Assembly (NCBI RefSeq): GCF_001905825.1
Contig: NZ_LIVV01000011.1
Span: 210,697-274,696, forward strand
Source: Streptomyces sp. CB02009
GTDB taxonomy: Bacteria; Actinomycetota; Actinomycetes; Streptomycetales; Streptomycetaceae
Reading direction: 5' to 3'
DNA length: 64,000 nt
Every line of letters begins with the position of its first letter. Positions within the stretch are counted from its first letter, which is position 1. Position numbers and translations under genes: made by a program. The notes beneath the pieces were generated by a model. It saw only the letters and a program-made list of their open reading frames with translations. It was not told where the DNA came from and did no database searches. Of this stretch, positions 58,887 through 64,000 are shown one piece after another.

Positions 58887-59831
58887 ATGACCGACAGAGC
58901 AGCCGCACCCGAGAACGCATCCGCCACCGCACCAGCCGCCGCATCCGCCACCGCATCGGCCGCCGCACCCGTGACCGTCATCGGACTCGGCCTGATGGGC
59001 CGGGCCCTCGCCGGCGCCTTCCTCAGGGCCGGGCACCCCACCACCGTGTGGAACCGTACGAGCTCCAAGGCCGCCGCGCTGGTGGCCGAGGGCGCGCGCC
59101 TGGCGCCCTCGATCGGCGCCGCGCTCGACGCGAGCCCCCTGACGATCCTCTGCCTCACCGACTACGACGCCGTGCACGAGCTCCTCGGCACGGACGACCT
59201 GAAGCTCGACGGCACGACCCTGGTCAACCTGACCTCGGGCGACTCGGCACAGGCCCGCGCGACCGCCCGCTGGGCCGGGCGGCGCGGCGCCCGCTACCTG
59301 GACGGCGCCGTCATGGCCGTCCCGCCGGCGATCGGCACCGCCGAGGCGGTCGTCCTGCACAGCGGCCCCCGGGCGGACTTCGACGCCCACTCCCCCACCC
59401 TCGAAGCGCTCGGCACCGTCACCCACCTCGGCGAGGACCACGGGCTCGCGTCCCTGTACGACGTGGCCGGCCTGGCCATGATGTGGAGCGTCCTGAACGC
59501 CTGGCTGCAAGGCACGGCCATGCTGAGGAAGGCGGGCGTCGACGCCGCCGCGTACGCGCCGTTCGCCCGGCAGATCGCCGCCGGGGTCGCCGACTGGCTC
59601 CCCGGGTACGCCGAGCAGATCGACGCCGGCTCCTTCCCGGCCGAGGTGTCGGCCCTGGAGACCGACGCGCGGGCGATGGAGCACCTGATCGGGGAGAGCG
59701 AGGCGCTGGGCGTCAACGCCGAACTCCCGAAGCTGTTCAAGGCGATGGCCGACCGCGCGATCGCCGCGGGGCACGGCGGAGAGCAGTACCCGGTCCTGAT
59801 CGAGGAGTTCGGCAGGCCCGGGGCGGGCTGA
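58887..59831 (+). CDS. NAD(P)-dependent 3-hydroxyisobutyrate-type oxidoreductase
   Basis: A 314-residue beta-hydroxyacid-dehydrogenase/imine-reductase-like enzyme. After an Ala/Thr-rich leader the Rossmann motif is VTVIGLGLMGRALAGAFLRAGH with TTVWNRTSSK, then LVNLTSGDSAQARATARWAGRRGARYLDGAVMAVPPAIGTAEAV, and the helical C-domain. The catalytic Lys of true 3-hydroxyisobutyrate dehydrogenases is not apparent, which leans toward the imine-reductase-like group. The MerR gene upstream is divergent. Confidence 0.85.
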   Translation: MTDRAAAPENASATAPAAASATASAAAPVTVIGLGLMGRALAGAFLRAGHPTTVWNRTSSKAAALVAEGARLAPSIGAALDASPLTILCLTDYDAVHELLGTDDLKLDGTTLVNLTSGDSAQARATARWAGRRGARYLDGAVMAVPPAIGTAEAVVLHSGPRADFDAHSPTLEALGTVTHLGEDHGLASLYDVAGLAMMWSVLNAWLQGTAMLRKAGVDAAAYAPFARQIAAGVADWLPGYAEQIDAGSFPAEVSALETDARAMEHLIGESEALGVNAELPKLFKAMADRAIAAGHGGEQYPVLIEEFGRPGAG

Positions 59832-59865
59832 CGGCTCGCACCGGGCCGCGGCAAGGAGCCGCAGG

Positions 59866-60942
59866 TCAGACGCACCACCAGAGGAACGGGGTGCACGTCT
59901 TGGTGGGGCTCGGGGTCGGGGTCGGCGTGGGGGTGGGACTCGCGGTCGTGGCCGTGCTCGACGGGGTGGGACCGGTGGCGGTGGGCGTGCCGGACGGAGA
60001 CGTCTGGGGCTTCGTGGCCGACGGGGTCGCCGTGGGGGTCGCGGGCCGGGTCACCGGGTCGGTGGGCGTCGACGACTGCTCCGGGGCGCCCCCGTCCCCG
60101 CTCCCCGTGCCGGGGCCCGTACCGGAACCCGGGCCCGTCCCCGTACCGGAGCCCGTGCCCGGTCCGCCGTCCGCTCCCGGGCCCGCGCCCGCGCCGGTGC
60201 TCGTGTCCGCGCTCACCTGGCGGGGGCGGGCCGGTGCGGACGTGACCGGCGACGGGTCGCCGCCGTCCGGGGCGGCGGTGGTCTCGACGGGCTCCGGTGC
60301 CAGCGGGGACTGGGTGACGTCGAGTTCCTCGACCGCCGTGGCGGCGCCCGCCTCCTCCGGTTCCTCCATGGCGAGCCGGGCCATGCTCAGCGAAGCGGCC
60401 GCGAGCACCAGGCCGAGGGTTCCCACCAGGACCGTACGGCCCCGGCGGCTCCGGCCGCGGCGGCCGCCCTTGCGCGCGGCGGCGCGGTTGCGGTCGGCGG
60501 ACCGGCCCTGCGCCGCACCGCGGGCGGCACGGCGGCCGCCGGGGGCCGGACGGGGCGGTTCGAGGACGTCGAGTTCGTAGACGTGCTCGGACGGCGGCGG
60601 GTCCGCGCGCCCGGAACCGGCCTCCTGCGCGGGGGCGGTCTCGTGCCCGGGGCCGTACTCGTGCCCGGGGGCGTACGGGGACCTGGTGCCGGCGTCGTAC
60701 CCGGGGGCATACGGGGACCCGGCGCCGTACTCGGCCCCGGCGCCGTACTCATGCCCGGCGCCGTACTCCGGCCCGCGCCCGGCGGGCTGCGCCGGCGGGC
60801 CCGGCGGGTACGCCTGGACGGGCGCGGCCGGCCGGCCGGGTATGTGGGGGGTCTCGTACCGCAGTTCCTCGACGGGAGTCCCGCACCCGGCACAGGCGAG
60901 GGCCCCGTTGAGATGCCGCCGGCACGCGTGGCAGTAGTCCAT
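59866..60942 (-). CDS. Zinc-ribbon membrane protein with low-complexity regions (SCO2400-like)
   Basis: A 358-residue protein. The N-terminus MDYCHACRRHLNGALACAGCG has two CxxC pairs for a zinc ribbon. A Tyr/Gly/Pro-rich region with repeats such as EYGAGHEYGAGAEYGAG follows. After an Arg-rich stretch, one membrane helix lies near residues 172-192 (TVLVGTLGLVLAAASLSMARL). The outside part is Thr/Pro/Ser/Gly-rich and ends CTPFLWWCV. From memory this resembles the 'SCO2400 family'; the function is unknown. The two end Cys may form a disulfide. Confidence 0.72.
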   Translation of the reverse strand: MDYCHACRRHLNGALACAGCGTPVEELRYETPHIPGRPAAPVQAYPPGPPAQPAGRGPEYGAGHEYGAGAEYGAGSPYAPGYDAGTRSPYAPGHEYGPGHETAPAQEAGSGRADPPPSEHVYELDVLEPPRPAPGGRRAARGAAQGRSADRNRAAARKGGRRGRSRRGRTVLVGTLGLVLAAASLSMARLAMEEPEEAGAATAVEELDVTQSPLAPEPVETTAAPDGGDPSPVTSAPARPRQVSADTSTGAGAGPGADGGPGTGSGTGTGPGSGTGPGTGSGDGGAPEQSSTPTDPVTRPATPTATPSATKPQTSPSGTPTATGPTPSSTATTASPTPTPTPTPSPTKTCTPFLWWCV

Positions 60943-61195
60943 GGGGCCCGCAGGCTATGCGGCCGGACGCGGCCTCAGGTAGCCGCGGAAGTGAGGATTC
61001 TGTGAGGAAACCGCAGGTCGTCGGCGGTGCGTCGTGATTCTCCCAGTTCGGTAGGTCCTGCCGGGCCCGCCGGAGCGGGCCCCGGGCGGCGCAGCCCAAC
61101 GCGCGCCGCGCCCCGGACGGCCGGACCATTTCAGGAGGAACGCGCAACGCGAACCCACCTCGCCCGTGCCAGCACCGCACTCCGGAGGATCCGCC

Positions 61196-62257
61196 GTGAC
61201 CGTCAGCCTTGAGCAGCTGCGCCGTTGCCATGTCGCCGTCGACCTGGGTGCCGCCCGCACCCGGGTCTTCGTCAAGGGCGCCGGACTCGTCGTCGACGAG
61301 CCCAGCGTCGCCGCCGTCAACACCCGCACCGGAGCGCTGATCGCCGTCGGCGCGCTGGCCGAGAAGATGACCGGCCGCACCCCCGACTACATCCGGGTCG
61401 TCCGCCCCGTCTCGGGCGGCACGGTCGTCGACATCGAGATGGCGCAGCGCATGCTCCGTCACCTCCTCGGCGAGAAGCTGCGCCGTCAGCTCCGCCGCAA
61501 GCCCCGGCTGCGCGCCGCCGCCTGCACCCCGCACGACAGCGACCCGCTCGCCCAGCGCGCCGCCGTCGAGACCCTCGTCGGTCTCGGGGCCCGGCGCGTC
61601 GAGCTGGTGGACACGCTGATCGCGGCGGCCGTCGGCTGCGGACTGCCGGTCGAGCAGCCGACCGCGACGATGATCCTGGTGTGCGGGGCGGCGACCACGC
61701 AGGTCGCGGTGCTCTCGCTCGGCTCGATCGTCACGGCGGAGCGGATGCCGGTGGGCGGCGACGCCATCGACCACGCCGTCATCCAGCACCTGCGCCACCA
61801 CCACGAGCTGATGCTGCCGAGCCAGTCGGTCCGCCCGCTGCAACTCGCGCTCAGCGGCAACGGCCTGACGCCGCACGGTCCGGCCTGGACCGAGATCCAC
61901 GGCCGTGACGTCGCCACGGGCCTGGCCCGTTCGGTGACCGTCGACACCGCCGCCGTGCGGGAGGCCATCCACACCCCGCTGACGGCGGTCCTCGACGGCA
62001 TCGGGAAGGTGCTGCGGGACTGCCCGCCGGACCTGGTGGCCGACCTCGCGGACCGCGGGATCATGATGGTCGGCGGCAGCGCCCTGCTGCCGGGGCTCGA
62101 CCAGATGCTGCGCGAGGCGACCGGCATGCCGGTCCACATCGCCGAACGGCCCGACGTCTGCGCGGTCCTGGGCCTCGGCGCGATGCTGGAGGGCAAGGTC
62201 CAGCCGATGGTCCTCGACCCCCTGTCGGAGCGGAACCCGCTGGCCGACGAGGACTGA
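61196..62257 (+). CDS. mbl: MreB-like (Mbl) actin homologue
   Basis: A 353-residue actin-fold protein. Nucleotide-site motifs are AVDLGAARTRVFVKG (phosphate 1), MILVCGAATTQVAVLSLGSI (phosphate 2) and MMVGGSALLPGLDQML (adenosine). It is shorter and more diverged than MreB: phosphate 1 reads DLGAART and not DLGTAN, and an MreB membrane helix is absent. In S. coelicolor a divergent Mbl acts with MreB in spore-wall maturation. GTG at 61196 has GGAGG 7 bases upstream. The kinase-like gene follows in 53 bases. Confidence 0.85.
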   Translation: MTVSLEQLRRCHVAVDLGAARTRVFVKGAGLVVDEPSVAAVNTRTGALIAVGALAEKMTGRTPDYIRVVRPVSGGTVVDIEMAQRMLRHLLGEKLRRQLRRKPRLRAAACTPHDSDPLAQRAAVETLVGLGARRVELVDTLIAAAVGCGLPVEQPTATMILVCGAATTQVAVLSLGSIVTAERMPVGGDAIDHAVIQHLRHHHELMLPSQSVRPLQLALSGNGLTPHGPAWTEIHGRDVATGLARSVTVDTAAVREAIHTPLTAVLDGIGKVLRDCPPDLVADLADRGIMMVGGSALLPGLDQMLREATGMPVHIAERPDVCAVLGLGAMLEGKVQPMVLDPLSERNPLADED

Positions 62258-62310
62258 GGACCGGTCGGACACACTCCGCGAAACCGAACGATTCGTACGA
62301 CAATGAGACC

Positions 62311-63852
62311 ATGACGATCATGGACGAGGAGAGGGACGGGGACACGGACGAGGACGCGCCCCGCCTGCCCATGCTGCTCGAAGCCGTCCTCAGCGTCGGC
62401 ACGGACCTCGAACTCCGCACCACCCTGCAGCACATCGTGGACTCCGCCACCGAGCTCATCGGGGCCCGCTACGGCGCGCTCGGGGTCGTCGACCCCGAGC
62501 GCCGCCGCGTCACCGAACTCTTCACCGCCGGCATGACGGACGAGGAGCGGCGGCGCGCCGGAGGCCTCCCCGACGGGCACACCGGACTGCTCGGCGTCCT
62601 CCTCCAGGACCAGCGGCCGCTGCGGATCGACGATCTGACGGCCGACCCGCGCTCCTCCGGAGTGCCCGAGGGGCACCCGGAGATGCACACCTTCCTCGGC
62701 GTCCCCATCCGGGTCCACACCGAGGTCTTCGGCAATCTGTACCTCACCGAGAAGCGCGACGGCCGCTTCACCGAGGAGGACCTCTCGCTGCTCCGGGTGC
62801 TGGCCTCGCAGGCCGGCATCGCCATCGGCAACGCCCGGCTGTACGAGACCGCCCGGCAGCGGGAGCGCTGGATCGAGGGCGCGGCGGCGGTGACCACGGC
62901 CCTGCTGACCGGCGCGTCCGCCGAGAACGCGCTGATGACCGTCGCCGAGCAGGCCCGCATCCTCGCCGGCGCCTCGGCCGGAGTCGTCCTCCAGCCCACC
63001 CCCGAGGGCGGGATGGAGATCGTCGCCGCCTCGACCACGGACGATCCGGGTGATCTGGTGGGGACGGCGATCGCGCCCGGCTCCCCCGTGCTCGTCCAGC
63101 TCCTCGGCGGGGAGCCCGTGTTCGTCGAGGACTCGGCGACCGACCCCCGGATGACCACCCCCGTCCGGTCCCGCTTCGGGCCGTCGATGATGCTGCCGCT
63201 GCAGAGCGGAGGGAAGCTCATCGGCACGCTCGCCCTCCCCCGGCGGCGCGGCGACCGGCCGTACACGGCCGTCGACCGGCTCCTCGCCTCGCAGTTCGCC
63301 TCGCAGGCGGCGCTCGCGCTGGTCCTCGCCGACGCGCGCCACGACAGGGAGCGGCTCGCGGTGTACGAGGACCGGGACCGGATCGCCCGCGACCTGCACG
63401 ACCTGGTCGTCCAGCGCCTGTTCGCCACGGAGATGATGCTGGAGTCCACCCGGCGGCGGGCGGTCGACTCCTCCGAGGACAACGCGCTGCTCGGGCGGGC
63501 GGTGGACGAGCTGGACTCCACGATCCAGGAGGTCCGTACGACCATCTTCGCGCTCCAGCAGCCTCCGGCGGACGCCCCGACGTCCTTCCGGGGGAAGGTG
63601 CTGCGGGAGACCGGCGGGGCGGCGGTCCTGCTCGGCTTCCAGCCGTCCGTGCACTTCGCCGGAGCCGTCGACACCCTCATCGACGAGGAGACGGCCGGAC
63701 GGCTCCTCGCCGCGCTGCGCGGGGCGCTCGCGGCGGCGCACCGGCGGTCGGGGATCGGCACGATGACCGTGGAGGTGTCGGTCGGGGACGCGGGGGCCGC
63801 GCTGCGGGTCACCGACGACGGCACTCCGCCGACGACGGTGACCTGGCCGTAG
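62311..63852 (+). CDS. GAF-domain sensor kinase with degenerate ATPase domain
   Basis: A 513-residue cytoplasmic protein. Two GAF domains (about 25-180 and 195-345) resemble those of DevS/DosS-type sensors. A HisKA_3 region follows, with DRIARDLHDLVVQRLFATEMML and the His intact (near 366). The ATPase domain is short: where the N box should be it reads LLAALRGALAAAHRRSG, with Glu replaced by Gly and Asn by Ala. The G1-like VTDDG is present, but the domain ends soon after with no G2. It may not bind ATP. It is downstream of mbl. Confidence 0.87.
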   Translation: MTIMDEERDGDTDEDAPRLPMLLEAVLSVGTDLELRTTLQHIVDSATELIGARYGALGVVDPERRRVTELFTAGMTDEERRRAGGLPDGHTGLLGVLLQDQRPLRIDDLTADPRSSGVPEGHPEMHTFLGVPIRVHTEVFGNLYLTEKRDGRFTEEDLSLLRVLASQAGIAIGNARLYETARQRERWIEGAAAVTTALLTGASAENALMTVAEQARILAGASAGVVLQPTPEGGMEIVAASTTDDPGDLVGTAIAPGSPVLVQLLGGEPVFVEDSATDPRMTTPVRSRFGPSMMLPLQSGGKLIGTLALPRRRGDRPYTAVDRLLASQFASQAALALVLADARHDRERLAVYEDRDRIARDLHDLVVQRLFATEMMLESTRRRAVDSSEDNALLGRAVDELDSTIQEVRTTIFALQQPPADAPTSFRGKVLRETGGAAVLLGFQPSVHFAGAVDTLIDEETAGRLLAALRGALAAAHRRSGIGTMTVEVSVGDAGAALRVTDDGTPPTTVTWP

Positions 63853-63941
63853 CTCCGGCCGCCGGTGCGGGGGTACGGCCAGGCCACTCGTACGGACCAG
63901 CCCCGCGCGCCGCCCGCCCCTCCCCGATCTTGACTGGAGGC

Positions 63942-64000
63942 GTGGACACCGAGACCAAGCCTCCGACCGCGGCGGCCTACCGCAATCTGGTGACGGCCAC
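63942..64000 (+). CDS. 5' start of a gene cut by the window edge
   Basis: GTG at 63942 with GGAGG just upstream opens a frame to the end of the window. The 19 visible codons begin MDTETKPPTAAAYRNLV, a credible Streptomyces N-terminus. The spacing to GGAGG is very short. Too little is visible to identify the product. Confidence 0.4.
   Translation, partial: MDTETKPPTAAAYRNLVTA

Overview
The window looks like chromosomal DNA from a Streptomyces species. It is very GC-rich, with third codon positions almost always G or C. GTG starts and 4-base ATGA/GTGA gene overlaps are frequent. The gene content is typical of the genus: FasR followed by fabD-fabH-acpP-fabF, homodimeric AceE, several TerD paralogues, DUF3052, DUF3145, an MreB-like protein, and an actinomycete integrative element. 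From memory, the order terD-terD-peroxiredoxin-DUF3052-aceE and fasR-fabDHPF-DUF3145 matches the S. coelicolor chromosome. That synteny was not checked here.

Layout. (1) 1-2988 is one end of an integrative element: a probable upstream gene end, repSA, xis and int, followed by a tRNA-Val(TAC) gene that is the likely attachment site. (2) 3166-5715 holds a lipoprotein with a repeated DNGDV motif, a coiled-coil protein and an FmdB-type zinc ribbon. (3) 5776-15142 is a ter-type stress locus. It contains a HAD phosphatase, an 883-residue phosphoribosyltransferase/TRSP/StiP-like/PELOTA fusion, a CitE-like lyase, an extended TerD protein, a TerD/TerA-like protein, a DUF475 TerC-family membrane protein and two canonical TerD proteins. 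A peroxiredoxin and DUF3052 follow. (4) 16791-23315 carries aceE, a potassium channel, an I36-type inhibitor, and an MFS efflux pump with a divergent TetR regulator. (5) 23364-30342 has two paralogous DUF1023 alpha/beta hydrolases on either side of a DUF4429 protein and a NarL-type two-component system, then an acyltransferase. The kinase gene and the second hydrolase operon share a long, spacing-conserved promoter motif. (6) 30447-32801 is a MerR/aldo-keto reductase operon and a divergent serine hydrolase. (7) 32825-40117 is a cell-wall block: FemX-like protein and MurJ flippase, then an OmpR-type regulator, kinase and GerMN lipoprotein, then an L,D-transpeptidase. (8) 40221-46519 holds pirin, fasR, the core fatty-acid synthase genes and DUF3145. 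(9) 46779-55272 holds secreted or hydrolytic functions: SGNH lipoprotein, GH3 glycosidase with TetR, nitrilase-family hydrolase, and an M4 metalloprotease with a divergent LysR regulator. (10) 55315-64000 holds an EI24 membrane protein, Ohr/OsmC, two oxidoreductases with MarR and MerR regulators, a zinc-ribbon membrane protein, an MreB-like protein, and a GAF sensor kinase that appears to lack a working ATP site. The first bases of a further gene end the window.

How the parts work together. Housekeeping functions (pyruvate oxidation, fatty-acid synthesis, lipid II flipping, cell shape) are mixed with stress and envelope-sensing modules. Regulators often sit next to their likely targets, and several intergenic regions contain recognisable operators. 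Several promoters lie so close to the start codon that the transcripts look leaderless. The parts most worth follow-up are the fused ter biosynthetic enzyme, the shared dual-box promoter around the DUF1023 genes, and the degenerate kinase beside the MreB-like gene.
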